Positions 9,738-18,137 of a stretch of 64,000 nt of DNA are shown in pieces. Numbering within the stretch: the first letter of the stretch is position 1; each line of letters begins with the position of its first letter. This stretch comes from Hyphomicrobium denitrificans 1NES1 (GTDB taxonomy: Bacteria > Pseudomonadota > Alphaproteobacteria > Rhizobiales > Hyphomicrobiaceae): contig NC_021172.1 in the NCBI RefSeq assembly GCF_000230975.2, positions 868,001 through 932,000 of the forward strand, read 5' to 3'. The notes below the pieces were generated by a model. It searched no databases and had not been told where the DNA came from. It saw only the letters and a program-made list of their open reading frames with translations. The position numbers were made by a program, and so were the translations under genes.

Positions 9738-10130
9738 CTAGTATTCTTCGGCGAGCATGACGGTTAAGACGCGGCGGGTTTGGGCGGGGTCGCTCGCGTC
9801 GGGAGAGGCCGTCTCGCGCTCTTCGTCGTAGCAATCGACTTTCCAATTGAGGGTGACGCCGTCGAGCGCGAAGACGCCGAAATCGTGTTCGCCCCAAGGG
9901 TCGTTGCTCTCGGTAAACTCGGAGAAGGCGCGTACTTCTTCCAGCGCCCGATTGATAAAGTCGTTGCCGTGGGCGGCGACGCCGCGGGTGATGACAAGCT
10001 CGCCGAGCGCTATCCAGGGAGCGATGAGCCCGGTTCTGGTGCGGAAGGCGTCGTTGAGTTCGCGGATGCGGGCCGTGTGCTCGTCCTGCATTTCCTGCAA
10101 GGCGTCGCGGTCGGTGTCTAACGTGGACAT
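9738..10130 (-). CDS. DUF3768-domain protein, copy 1
   Basis: 130 residues with the DUF3768 signature: IRELNDAFR near the start, DPWGEHDFG in the middle, and RVLTVMLAEEY at the very end. Function unknown; the family is frequent on plasmids and islands of Hyphomicrobiales. A diverged paralogue lies at 21721-22083 in this window. Probably first gene of a two-gene unit with the downstream hypothetical. Confidence 0.85.
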   Translation of the reverse strand: MSTLDTDRDALQEMQDEHTARIRELNDAFRTRTGLIAPWIALGELVITRGVAAHGNDFINRALEEVRAFSEFTESNDPWGEHDFGVFALDGVTLNWKVDCYDEERETASPDASDPAQTRRVLTVMLAEEY

Positions 10131-10155
10131 GGTAGAATGGTGATGAATGGTAAGG

Positions 10156-10179
10156 ACGGCGGGGCGGTAGCCCCGCCGT
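10156..10179. terminator. GC-rich perfect hairpin between small genes
   Basis: Arms ACGGCGGGGC and GCCCCGCCGT (10 base pairs, loop GGTA) lie between the stop of the gene at 10185-10391 and the start of the DUF3768 gene. The T-run after it is short, so its use as a terminator is only probable. Confidence 0.45.
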
Positions 10180-10184
10180 TTCTG

Positions 10185-10391
10185 CTAGCTTTTCTTGCGC
10201 GTGGCGGCGCTCGCCGCGCGTGCCGCGAAGCGCTCTTGCGCCGCGTCCATGTGCTCGACTTCGCTCCTGACGAGCTCGGCGGCATCGCGTAGCGACACGG
10301 CGCACTGCCGGAGCGCCTCGATGCGCTTGGCGAAAGTCGGTTGGTTGTCCAGGGCTGATAATTTCGACCGGCCGCGGCTGCTGCCCGCCAC
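10185..10391 (-). CDS. Small helical hypothetical protein
   Basis: 68 residues from a GTG. Apart from the first 10 residues it is helical and coiled-coil-like (FAKRIEALRQCAVSLRDAAELVRSEVEHMDAAQERFAAR). No family recognised. It may be a real small plasmid-type gene or the 3' remnant of a longer one, since the frame continues upstream only to low-complexity residues. A hairpin lies just past its stop. Confidence 0.4.
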   Translation of the reverse strand: MAGSSRGRSKLSALDNQPTFAKRIEALRQCAVSLRDAAELVRSEVEHMDAAQERFAARAASAATRKKS

Positions 10392-10876
10392 GGCATACCT
10401 GTTGCATTGCCGACGGCGGCCGCGCGGTCATGAGGCGGGGAACCCAACGAGGACGCGGCTGACGCGCGCGAGCCTCGTGCTCCAAAACGAAAGGACACCC
10501 CGCGGGTGCCTTGACGGCGCGAGCCGCATGTCGGCTACCATCGAAAATGCCGTGAGCAGGCACAGCTGCGTGGGCTTCGGGGACCAATGGCAGGACGACG
10601 ATAGAAGGACACGACCTGCGAGCGCGGATGCGCGAGCGAACTATCAAGTTAGTTAGTCGTTGGCGCCCGCTCTTTTGCGCCATTCGGTGCGAGGCGGTTC
10701 GGTGATATAGCAGAAAAGCACTGCTCACAACGCATTCGTTCATGGCGGCAATGCACTTAGCCGAGCAATGGCGCGCGCAGAACTCAGCACAGACATCAAC
10801 CTATTTCGACTTCGCGAATATCTGACGCAAGACCTTCACACCTAGATGCAAAGAGGTCTGATGGATTGAACGCCAC
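10392..10876. other. Non-coding gap
   Basis: About 485 bases. No gene with convincing composition on either strand, no tRNA, no long repeat. It presumably holds the promoter of the leftward gene at 10185 and the region downstream of the gene ending at 10877. Confidence 0.4.
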
Positions 10877-11341
10877 TTAATGGAGTAGGGGAGTAGGCCG
10901 CAATGACGGCTCGTCGGGTCTAACGCAACTCTCGAGAAAATCGTCGATGAATGTTTCGAGAGCCACCCAGTCCGTGAACCTGACATTCTCGCCCGGAGTG
11001 ATGCCGCCATTCAATAAAATGCGTTGCAAGACTTGCCGCTGGAAATAATCGCATCCCGACCAGTGTAGAGCGCCGCCGACCAGCAAGGTCTTCCTCGGCA
11101 ACCAACCTGTGGTCGCAATAAATCGATCGACATACTGTTGCGCTTTCTCGCGCCCATCTGTGGTGGCCGCCGGTAGGCTGACGGACACGAAGGCGGATGA
11201 GTTCTCCATCTTATTTTGCCGTTGCAGCCGGTCGGCAAGCGTCAAACGACCATCATAAGCCCATTGGATCGTGGCCAAATCTGTCGGGAATGCCTCAGTT
11301 AGAATTTTTGCCTCGAAGGAGCTTTGACCTCTCCTCAACAT
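10877..11341 (-). CDS. Hypothetical protein
   Basis: 154 residues, apparently soluble, no recognised family. One tryptophan/cysteine-containing patch (LVGGALHWSGCDYF) and an acidic C-terminal half. It is 19 bases downstream of the secreted-protein gene that starts near 11720 and shares its direction, so the two may form a unit. Confidence 0.5.
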   Translation of the reverse strand: MLRRGQSSFEAKILTEAFPTDLATIQWAYDGRLTLADRLQRQNKMENSSAFVSVSLPAATTDGREKAQQYVDRFIATTGWLPRKTLLVGGALHWSGCDYFQRQVLQRILLNGGITPGENVRFTDWVALETFIDDFLESCVRPDEPSLRPTPLLH

Positions 11342-11360
11342 CCATTGCGAAAGGCGCGCA

Positions 11361-11720
11361 CTACCGTTCTAGTTTGAAGGCTTGTTTGCCGTCTTTCAGG
11401 CCGACATACCCGTTTTCGGATCGAACCAATTTCACGCATCGCTCGGGAAGCAGTGCTCCAGGTTTAATGCATAGCCCGTCCGGGGTCGGCCGCCAGTTCG
11501 GGGATAGCTGGATGATTCCGCCCGTCATTTTCCCGGTGCCGTTCTGGAAAAGTACGAGGGTTCCGACTTGACCATCGTCTGTCGTCATTTTCCATGGGCG
11601 CCCATCTGTAATCTTGTGGGCCGGGGACGGCTCTTCCGCCCTGCTCACATTAGTCAAAGCGCATGTTGCCATGATGAGTGCGAGAAATGATACCAGCAAT
11701 AAGAATCGCCTTTCTCGCAC
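11361..11720 (-). CDS. Small secreted/periplasmic hypothetical protein
   Basis: About 119 residues when read from the GTG at 11720, which places a clean signal peptide at the N-terminus (RERRFLLLVSFLALIMATCALTNVSRAEE). The frame is open to 11798, but the extra 26 residues would sit in front of the signal. The mature part is a small beta-rich domain (GQVGTLVLFQNGTGKMTGG, then GLCIKPGALLPERCVKLVRS with two cysteines that could pair). It resembles small periplasmic proteins with a beta-barrel-like fold, but I cannot name the family. Confidence 0.5.
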   Translation of the reverse strand: MRERRFLLLVSFLALIMATCALTNVSRAEEPSPAHKITDGRPWKMTTDDGQVGTLVLFQNGTGKMTGGIIQLSPNWRPTPDGLCIKPGALLPERCVKLVRSENGYVGLKDGKQAFKLER

Positions 11721-11824
11721 GCTTCCACGATGACTTCCTTCTAGCTTCTCCAATTGTCTGCTCCTAAGGCTGAGAATGTGTAGGAAACCGGTGCGCACTA
11801 CCGCTCAGATGAGCGCGTGCCATA

Positions 11825-11991
11825 TCAGTTGTCCTTGGTCGCGTTGTAGTGTTCTTTGGGCTCGTATTTGGCTGCTCTACTGAAAGGCGCCGGCCCGTTG
11901 CTTGCAGGATTGCGTAGCTCGCAAGCACGTTGTCGCGCTCCGCTGGATTTCCGATTTCCAGTTGCCGCAGGAGGCGGATGGCGGTGATCAT
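11825..11991 (-). pseudogene. Possible frameshifted small gene
   Basis: From the ATG at 11991 one frame reads ITAIRLLRQLEIGNPAERD and LASYAILQAT, which look like genuine protein. About 110 bases in, the protein-like signal passes to another frame, NGPAPFSRAAKYEPKEHY, which ends in a stop at 11825. The natural reading is one short protein of about 55 residues broken by a single frameshift (or a base error in this sequence). It lies just downstream of the ABC-transporter ATPase gene. Confidence 0.3.
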
Positions 11992-12005
11992 GTTCGGTTG
12001 TGCTG

Positions 12006-12725
12006 TCAGTCAAATCCGCATCCCTCTCCTACTTCTTCATGAGTTACGCCGTCCCTGATGTGATAGATGCGCTTGAAGGTCGGGATGATCTTCTCGTCGT
12101 GCGTGACGACGATGATGGCCGTTCCAAACTTGGCGGCCATTTCGTTGAGGATTCGGATCACGGTCAGCGCCCGTACGCTGTCGAGCGGCGCGGTCGGCTC
12201 GTCGGCAAGAATAATCGGCGGCCGGTTGACCAGTCCGCGTGCAATCGCGACCCGCTGCTGTTCTCCGCCGGATAGTTGCGATGGCATTGCGGCAGCGCGA
12301 TGCTCGACGTCGAGAGCGGTCAGGAGCTCACGCGCACGCTGGCGAGATTCGCTATTGGGAACACCGGCCAGCATCGGTAGCAAAGCGACATTGTCGGTGA
12401 CGTCCAGAAAGGGGATGAGGTACGGCGCCTGAAAAACGAAGCCGATCTTGTCCCGCCGCAACGCGCGAAGATCGGAAATTTTCCAATCGTCGTCATAGAT
12501 CACCTCGTTGCCGAGTATCATACGTCCGCCGCTCGGATCGATAACCGCTCCCAAGGCCTTGAGCAACGTGCTCTTTCCTGATCCTGATGGGCCGATCAGG
12601 CCGACTACCTCGCCGGGTGTGACCTGCATATTGATGTCTTTCAAGGCATCGACGGCGGTGTCACCACTCCCATACCGCTTCCGGAGTTTCTCGATGCGGA
12701 TGCCGCCGGTTCTCATCTCATCCAC
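12006..12725 (-). CDS. ABC exporter ATP-binding protein (MacB/LolD/DevA-like)
   Basis: 239 residues. Walker A GPSGSGKSTL (about 43-52), signature LSGGEQQRVAIARG, Walker B PIILADEPTAPLD and the H-loop VVTHDEK are all intact. This is the ATPase of a tripartite exporter whose permease and HlyD-type adaptor are encoded just upstream; its start overlaps the permease stop by 8 bases. The substrate cannot be read from sequence. The operon is led by a TetR regulator, which fits drug, lipid or peptide export. Confidence 0.93.
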   Translation of the reverse strand: MDEMRTGGIRIEKLRKRYGSGDTAVDALKDINMQVTPGEVVGLIGPSGSGKSTLLKALGAVIDPSGGRMILGNEVIYDDDWKISDLRALRRDKIGFVFQAPYLIPFLDVTDNVALLPMLAGVPNSESRQRARELLTALDVEHRAAAMPSQLSGGEQQRVAIARGLVNRPPIILADEPTAPLDSVRALTVIRILNEMAAKFGTAIIVVTHDEKIIPTFKRIYHIRDGVTHEEVGEGCGFD

Positions 12726-13920
12726 CGATCGCCTCCGCGGGATCGATCTTGAGCGCTATACGGATGGCGACGACGCTAGCAAGCGCGCATATGACGGTGA
12801 CGGCGATGAGCCCAATCATCGTGTCGATGGAAAGCAGAAGGACGAATTTCGGGAAAAGAGGTGCTGCGAAGGTCGCCGTGATCTTGCCGACGATGAAGCC
12901 AATCAACCCAAGTACAACCGCCTGCTGCAGGATCATGGACGCAATCGTACGATTGCGCGTGCCGATCAGTTTCAGCACGGCAATCTCGCGTATCTTATCC
13001 ATCGTGAGCGTGTAGATAATGAAGGCGACGATGGCGGCGCTGACGATTGCCAGGATGCCGAGGAACATGCCGATCTGCTTGGCGGATGTCGCTATGAGTT
13101 TCCCGATCAGAATCTCTTCCATTTGGGGTCGCGTATAAACCGTCAGCCGCTTCCACCTTGCTATGTCAGTTGCAATGCGCTCGGGGTCATAGCCAGGTTT
13201 GACGTGGATCAGGACTGCGTTCACGTAAGGGTTGCTGTTTTGCGACGTGATCACCGCGTCTAGCAAGCCAGGCACCCAAGGCCGGTTGAACTCCGGATTT
13301 TCGCCGGTGCGCCGACGCTGACGGACAATGGAGTCGTTGTCCTTGAGGAATTGTGCATCCTGCGCATCCTTCAGCGGGATGAAAACCATCGGATCGCCGC
13401 CCGACGAAACCGTCCGCCGAGTGAGGCCCACGATGGTAAAATGGTTTCGTCGGATAACGATCGTGTCCCCAAGGGAAAACCCCGTAGCGACATCGGCCAC
13501 CGCCTCATAGTGACTGCGCGTGATCTGCCGCCCTGCGACAAGAAATGGCGGCTGGCCCGGTATCGCCATATCTCCAGGCGCAGTGCCGACTACCATGGCC
13601 CGCACGTCCGAGTTTCCTTTTTGAACCTGCATTGTCAGATAGGTTACGTTAGCAACCCGCTCGACACCGGGGATCGCGAGGATCCCGCGATAGATGTCAT
13701 CATTGATGCTTGAGGATTCCGCGTAAGGGCCGAGTGTGTTCTGCTGGACGACCCACATATCGGCGCCGCTGTTGTCGAGCAGCACCTTGCCGTCATCGAC
13801 CATCCCCCGATAGACGCCGGCCATGGTGAAGGTCACCCCGATGAGCAGACCAAGCCCGACCCCCGTGAAGACGAACTTACCCCATGAATGCAGAATATCG
13901 CGCCCTGCAAGACTAATCAT
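12718..13920 (-). CDS. ABC exporter permease, FtsX/MacB/DevC type
   Basis: 400 residues. One N-terminal membrane segment (about 15-35), a large periplasmic domain (about 40-270), then three C-terminal membrane segments (IGMFLGILAIVSAAIVAFIIYTL, AVVLGLIGFIVGKIT and a final one near 365-390): the FtsX-fold arrangement. The conserved motif DKIREIAVLKLIGT follows the second helix. It overlaps the adaptor stop codon (ATGA) and the ATPase start, so the three subunits are translationally coupled. Length and three-gene layout resemble DevBCA exporters. Confidence 0.92.
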   Translation of the reverse strand: MISLAGRDILHSWGKFVFTGVGLGLLIGVTFTMAGVYRGMVDDGKVLLDNSGADMWVVQQNTLGPYAESSSINDDIYRGILAIPGVERVANVTYLTMQVQKGNSDVRAMVVGTAPGDMAIPGQPPFLVAGRQITRSHYEAVADVATGFSLGDTIVIRRNHFTIVGLTRRTVSSGGDPMVFIPLKDAQDAQFLKDNDSIVRQRRRTGENPEFNRPWVPGLLDAVITSQNSNPYVNAVLIHVKPGYDPERIATDIARWKRLTVYTRPQMEEILIGKLIATSAKQIGMFLGILAIVSAAIVAFIIYTLTMDKIREIAVLKLIGTRNRTIASMILQQAVVLGLIGFIVGKITATFAAPLFPKFVLLLSIDTMIGLIAVTVICALASVVAIRIALKIDPAEAIGG

Positions 13921-15110
13921 TTGAGTAGGTCCGCAGAGTTGTTGGCTACCCGAATGCGGCTCGTACTGGCCAATTTGGATGCGCTGTGAACAACTATCTG
14001 GTCACCGACCTTCAGGCCTTTTGTGACCTGTACGGACCCTTCCAAGTCTGCGGCGCCGAGTTGGACGACCGTAAAGCGGATTTTCCCGTCTTCGATTTTC
14101 CAGACGCCCAATTTGCCGCCAACATTCTGGATCGCAGCGTTCGGGATCGTCGGCGACGCGGCAAGCTCAGGCAGGGCGACCGATACTTCGGCCAACTCTC
14201 CGATCGAAGGAAGCGGCTCAGGAAGCGCGTCGAACTCTACCTTGGCCAGATTTTCTTCCGTCACCGCGTCAGCGAGGACTTCTACGCGCGCCACTCGTCC
14301 CGACGCGCTTTTGCCAGCGCGTGAACGCAATGCAATCGAGGCGGGCAGGTCCTGTCGCAGGCCCGTTGCCGCAATTTGATCGAACCGAGCATTGATCCAG
14401 AGATTCTTCGGATCGATCATCTCGATGACCGCTTGGCCAGCGACCATGGTCGTTCCCGGTTCGGCCTTGCGTGCTGCAATCACCCCGTCAACCGGCGCAC
14501 ACAGAATCAGATTTTCCCGCTGCTTGATCAGGCCGTCGCGGTCGGCGCGATTGCGTTGGAGATCCTGTTGCGCGGCAGAGAGGTTCGACCGGGCGGCCGA
14601 GAGAACAGCGTCAGCTACCTGGCTGTCCTGCCGCTTGGTTTCCACCGCGACTTCACTGACGGCGCGGGTCTTCCAGAGTTCTTCAAAACGTTTCGCCTGG
14701 GCAAGCGCGTAATCCTTACGCGCCAGCGCATCAGCCACCTGCGCCTCGGCGGTTTTTATGGATGCTTCGGCCCGACCGATCGCCGCATCGAGCGCTACGA
14801 TGCGAGTATCGAGGTCCACCGGGTCCATTTCCGCCAGAACCTGGCCGGCTCGCACCCTATCGCCCACATCGACATTTATCTTGGCGATGCGGCCTGCGGT
14901 GGTGGGGCCGATCTTATAAGAGAAACGGGCCTCGACCGTGCCGATGCCGAATAGTGCGGGTGAGATTGAGCGGGCCTCGACAGCGGCGGTTGTGACAGCG
15001 ACGGGTGCCAGTGGTCCAGAGCGCAGCACCACGTAGCCGAACAAGGCGGCAGTCACGGCTCCAACGCCTCCAAGCATCAATGTACGACGTTGCAATGAAG
15101 GTAGTTTCAC
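13917..15110 (-). CDS. HlyD-family periplasmic adaptor of the ABC exporter
   Basis: About 397 residues: an N-terminal anchor, biotinyl-lipoyl halves (KINVDVGDRVRAGQVLAEMDP and LCAPVDGVIAARKAEPGTTM) around a long alpha-hairpin (about 100-190), then a beta-barrel. The best start is the GTG at 15110: it is preceded by GGAGG and overlaps the stop of the preceding half-TetR gene as GTGA. An ATG at 15128 is an alternative. It links the inner-membrane permease to an outer-membrane channel that is not encoded nearby. Confidence 0.92.
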   Translation of the reverse strand: MKLPSLQRRTLMLGGVGAVTAALFGYVVLRSGPLAPVAVTTAAVEARSISPALFGIGTVEARFSYKIGPTTAGRIAKINVDVGDRVRAGQVLAEMDPVDLDTRIVALDAAIGRAEASIKTAEAQVADALARKDYALAQAKRFEELWKTRAVSEVAVETKRQDSQVADAVLSAARSNLSAAQQDLQRNRADRDGLIKQRENLILCAPVDGVIAARKAEPGTTMVAGQAVIEMIDPKNLWINARFDQIAATGLRQDLPASIALRSRAGKSASGRVARVEVLADAVTEENLAKVEFDALPEPLPSIGELAEVSVALPELAASPTIPNAAIQNVGGKLGVWKIEDGKIRFTVVQLGAADLEGSVQVTKGLKVGDQIVVHSASKLASTSRIRVANNSADLLK

Positions 15111-15496
15111 CGGTTTACCTCCATGCATGCACGATATGATTCAAGGGCATCGGAGACGCGCCGCGAATGCTGCCGACATCCCCCGACGATCAGCGCTCGA
15201 AACACCAGATGTTGGATAGCGGCTATGAACTGGTGGGCCGTCATCCTCTTGTTGATTGTGTTTCGTATTTCCCCGCACTGCTGCGCCTCTTCGATTACGC
15301 TGGAGAGACGCTGTGCGTACCGCTGGATAAACGACTCGATCATCAGTTTGAGCGCTGAACTGCTTGTCCTGCCGAGCACACCGGGCAACATGCGTGGAAT
15401 GTTCGGATGATCCGCGACATAGGCATCATCGGCTGTGAACGTAGCGCCGAGGGATCGAACTGGAGGTGCGATGGCCGAGCAATGCAGAGGAGTCAT
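15107..15496 (-). CDS. TetR ligand-domain-only protein (no DNA-binding domain)
   Basis: 129 residues that align without gaps over most of their length with the C-terminal half of the TetR encoded just upstream. For example DHPNIPRMLPGVLG matches EHPGVPRMLFGELQ, and IQHLVFRALIVGG matches IQGLVMQSLIAGD. The helix-turn-helix half is missing. It is coupled on both sides: its ATG overlaps the TetR stop (ATGA), and its stop overlaps the adaptor's GTG (GTGA). It may be a decaying duplicate, but the conserved couplings suggest it is still translated. It could bind the ligand or heterodimerise with the full TetR (inference). Confidence 0.65.
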   Translation of the reverse strand: MTPLHCSAIAPPVRSLGATFTADDAYVADHPNIPRMLPGVLGRTSSSALKLMIESFIQRYAQRLSSVIEEAQQCGEIRNTINKRMTAHQFIAAIQHLVFRALIVGGCRQHSRRVSDALESYRACMEVNR

Positions 15497-16101
15497 CTTG
15501 CCGCCTCGATGGCGCGTCGATACAGAGCGAACGCTCCTGGCGCACTGGCACGGAGGCGCTTGATGTCACCGGCGATGAGGGACTGCATGACAAGGCCTTG
15601 GATTGTACCGATGAAGAGTGTGACGGCCGCCTTGTCATCCAGCGTGGCAGCCAACTCGCCACGCTTCTTGCCCTCCGCGACGAGCCGTCCGAGGCGCTCG
15701 CCATAACGCCGGATCAAAGCGCGAGCCATACGCTTGGCTACGCTCTGCTCAGCGCGTTGCAGCTCTCCAAACAGCATCCGAGGCACGCCGGGATGCTCCG
15801 AGATGAACTCGATATGCGCAGTGAACGCAGCCTCCAGCGCGTCAAGCGGAGAGGCCGCAGCGGAGGTCGCCTTGTCTATGCGCATCAGCAAGCGCTCTGA
15901 AACCCATTCCATGACGGCTTGAAGAATGGCGTCCTTGGAGGGGAAGTGCCTGAATAAGGCGCCTTGGGTCACCCCCATCCGCTTGGCGATAGCTCCGGTC
16001 GTGATGTCTGTAGGATTTTGCTCCGCCGCCAAGTCGATGACGGTCTCAACCGTCACCTCACGTCGCTCCTCTGCGGAAAGGTAGGCCGATCGCGAGATCA
16101 T
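15493..16101 (-). CDS. TetR/AcrR-family repressor of the ABC exporter operon
   Basis: 202 residues. N-terminal TetR helix-turn-helix (about 15-60; TGAIAKRMGVTQGALFRHFPSKDAI), then a ligand-binding domain. ATG 16101 has GGAG 6 bases upstream. A perfect 22-base inverted repeat sits directly in front of that ribosome binding site, as expected for autorepression. It is the first gene of the five-gene exporter operon, so repression would cover the exporter and the half-TetR as well. Confidence 0.92.
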   Translation of the reverse strand: MISRSAYLSAEERREVTVETVIDLAAEQNPTDITTGAIAKRMGVTQGALFRHFPSKDAILQAVMEWVSERLLMRIDKATSAAASPLDALEAAFTAHIEFISEHPGVPRMLFGELQRAEQSVAKRMARALIRRYGERLGRLVAEGKKRGELAATLDDKAAVTLFIGTIQGLVMQSLIAGDIKRLRASAPGAFALYRRAIEAAR

Positions 16102-16114
16102 GAGCGTCTCCAAA

Positions 16115-16136
16115 AGATAGTAATCAATTACTATCT
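16115..16136. promoter_or_regulatory. Probable TetR operator
   Basis: Perfect inverted repeat AGATAGTAAT - CA - ATTACTATCT, 14 bases upstream of the TetR start codon and directly in front of its Shine-Dalgarno. Size and symmetry fit a TetR dimer site. No second copy was seen elsewhere. Confidence 0.75.
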
Positions 16137-16319
16137 ATCAGCGATGCAATTCTTTTCAAGGGGGGCTACGCAAATAGGTTCACTTGTGGCGCCCATGCGC
16201 GCGAATAGGGACTGGTAATTCGAGGGATCGTGGAGATGCTGGGCGGCAGCGCGAGGATCTGCCCCCGGTACTTCCTGCTTGGTTCTGCTGTGGAAATGCG
16301 CCAGCCGCCCTTGTCCGCG

Positions 16320-16344
16320 GTGTACACTGGTGTACACTGCGTAC
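16320..16344 (+). promoter_or_regulatory. Tandem GTGTACAC operator in front of the LexA-like gene
   Basis: The 8-base palindrome GTGTACAC occurs at 16320-16327 and again at 16330-16337, exactly one helical turn apart. A third GTAC core lies at 16341-16344, just before the ATG at 16346. The position over the start region fits autorepression by the LexA-like protein or a transcription block. The motif is not the GTTC-N7-GTTC box known for alphaproteobacterial LexA. Confidence 0.6.
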
Positions 16345-16345
16345 G

Positions 16346-16990
16346 ATGATCAAAAGATTCGATCCCGGCCCGCTACGTGCATCAGACCGCAAGGCTCTGA
16401 CGATCATACGGAATAAGATTCTGCATACCGGATCAGCCCCGTCGCTCCGGGAGCTGGCCGCTGCCCTCGGCTTTTCGTCAGCCCGCTCGGCAGTGATGGT
16501 GGTTGAGAGGCTTACGGACGGCGGCTACGTGAAGCGGCGCGAGAGCGACAAGACATTACAATTGCTGAAAATGCCGGAGGACGCGGCTGATCGCGACTCC
16601 ACCGTTGGCGTGCCGCTTGTCGGCAATGCTGCGTGCGGCACGCCGCTTCTCGCGGTTGAGAATACAGAAGCAATCATCCCTGTTTCGACGCGGATCGCGA
16701 GAGCCGGTGAGAAGTATTTTTTGCTGCGAGCAGCAGGGGATTCGATGGATGCGGTCGGAATCGATGATGGGGCGCTAGTGCTCGTGCGTCAGCAGCCGAC
16801 TGCGGAAAACGGGCAAGTCGTCGTCGCGCTCGTCGACGACGAAGCCACGATTAAGGAGCTTCGCCGATCTAACGACGCGGTGGTGCTGATGCCAAAGTCG
16901 CACAACAAGAAGCACAAGCCGATCGTCTTGCGTCGAGATTTCCGCGTGCAGGGCGTGGTTGTTGCAACGTTGCCGGCACTAGAGAGCTGA
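16346..16990 (+). CDS. LexA-like self-cleaving repressor (S24 family) leading the CBASS operon
   Basis: 214 residues. An N-terminal winged helix as in LexA (about 14-65; SLRELAAALGFSSARSAVMVVERL) is joined to an S24 peptidase domain. The cleavage site is NAACGTP (Cys97-Gly98), the nucleophile Ser133 in GDSMDAVGI and the general base Lys170 in DDEATIKEL, so the autoproteolysis machinery is complete. Known LexA/UmuD/CI proteins cut themselves when RecA filaments form on damaged DNA. The nuclease-effector gene follows after 1 base. Inference: it holds the defence operon off until SOS-type stress. Confidence 0.88.
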   Translation: MIKRFDPGPLRASDRKALTIIRNKILHTGSAPSLRELAAALGFSSARSAVMVVERLTDGGYVKRRESDKTLQLLKMPEDAADRDSTVGVPLVGNAACGTPLLAVENTEAIIPVSTRIARAGEKYFLLRAAGDSMDAVGIDDGALVLVRQQPTAENGQVVVALVDDEATIKELRRSNDAVVLMPKSHNKKHKPIVLRRDFRVQGVVVATLPALES

Positions 16991-16991
16991 T

Positions 16992-18137
16992 ATGGCGCAG
17001 GGTCCGAACAAGTCGGTTTCCACCAAGACACGTCTCATTCTATGGGCGCGAGGCGCGGGCCGCTGTTACTACTGCAACAGGGATCTGATCGGTGACCTCA
17101 TCTCGCTGAGTCCTCGGCTCGTGAAAGGACTCGTCGCTCATATCGTAGCCGAAAAGCCCGACGGTCCGCGAGGTGACTCTATCCGCTCGCCTCTGCTCGT
17201 CGACAATGTCGATAATTTGATGCTGATGTGCCACGATCATCATCGTCTGATCGACGAGGAGAAGCCCGCAGAATATCCGGAGAGCCGCCTTCTTGCGATC
17301 AAGCAAGCTCACGAGCGGCGCGTCCAGGTGCAATCTGCCATCACCCAGGATAGGGCGACTCGCGTCCTGCGCTATGGAGCACGGATCGGGCTTAATGAGT
17401 CGCTGGTGGATCTCTCGGGTATGCACAACGCTGTGTTCCCCGGTCGGTATCCCGAGACGCTTGAAGCGATAGATCTCGAGATTGTCGGCTGTCAATTCTC
17501 CGACCACGAGCCGGAGTATTGGTCATATCAGCAGGAGAACCTGCGTCGGCAATTCGATAGCAAGGTGCGGGGGCGCATCGAGAAGGGCGAGCTCCGTCAC
17601 GTGTCCGTGTTCGCGCTTGCACCGCAGCCTCTCCTGATCGAGCTGGGTCGTCAGCTCTGCGATATCGTGCCGGCGGATGTGTATCAAAGGCACCGCGAGC
17701 CCGCCACGTGGGCATGGCCGTCCGACGGAGCCGAGGTCCAGTTCGAATTATCCCGGCCGGCGTCGAAGCACCGCGAGATCGCCCTCAAACTCGGCGTGAG
17801 CGCGTCGATAACGGATGAGCGGATCACAGACGTGCTCGGGCGCGATGTATCGATCTGGTCGATATCGGCGGAGAACGGTCATAACGATTGCCTGAAGACG
17901 GCATCCACGCTGCGCGCCTTTCGCCAGCACATGCGCAGGATTTTTAACGACATCAAAGTGGCCCACGGCGAGAAAGCGACGATCAACGTATTCCCGGCGA
18001 TGCCCGTTGCGTTGGCCGTCGAGTTGGGCCGGGTCTGGATGCCGAAGGCCGACCTGCCGATGCGCATTTTCGATCAGAACAGGTCTCGAGACCGCTTTAT
18101 CAGCACTCTCGAGATTCAAGCACCGAAGGCGCCATGA
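16992..18137 (+). CDS. cap5: CBASS effector Cap5: HNH nuclease fused to SAVED sensor
   Basis: 381 residues. The N-terminal HNH domain (about 20-90) has the CYYC pair (25-28), AHI with His50 and NLMLMCHDHH (75-84). The C-terminal SAVED domain (about 195-370) has the usual strings LRHVSVFALAPQPLLIELGRQL and INVFPAMPVALAVELGRVW. In studied Cap5 proteins the SAVED domain binds a cyclic oligonucleotide and switches on DNA degradation by HNH, killing the infected cell. The neighbouring CD-NTase gene overlaps its stop (ATGA), so signal maker and effector are coupled. Confidence 0.93.
   Translation: MAQGPNKSVSTKTRLILWARGAGRCYYCNRDLIGDLISLSPRLVKGLVAHIVAEKPDGPRGDSIRSPLLVDNVDNLMLMCHDHHRLIDEEKPAEYPESRLLAIKQAHERRVQVQSAITQDRATRVLRYGARIGLNESLVDLSGMHNAVFPGRYPETLEAIDLEIVGCQFSDHEPEYWSYQQENLRRQFDSKVRGRIEKGELRHVSVFALAPQPLLIELGRQLCDIVPADVYQRHREPATWAWPSDGAEVQFELSRPASKHREIALKLGVSASITDERITDVLGRDVSIWSISAENGHNDCLKTASTLRAFRQHMRRIFNDIKVAHGEKATINVFPAMPVALAVELGRVWMPKADLPMRIFDQNRSRDRFISTLEIQAPKAP

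Noticed and set aside
16346..16990. Calling the S24 protein the cell's housekeeping LexA
   Set aside because: It sits in a defence operon on accessory DNA, and its putative operator differs from alphaproteobacterial SOS boxes. More likely an element-specific relative.
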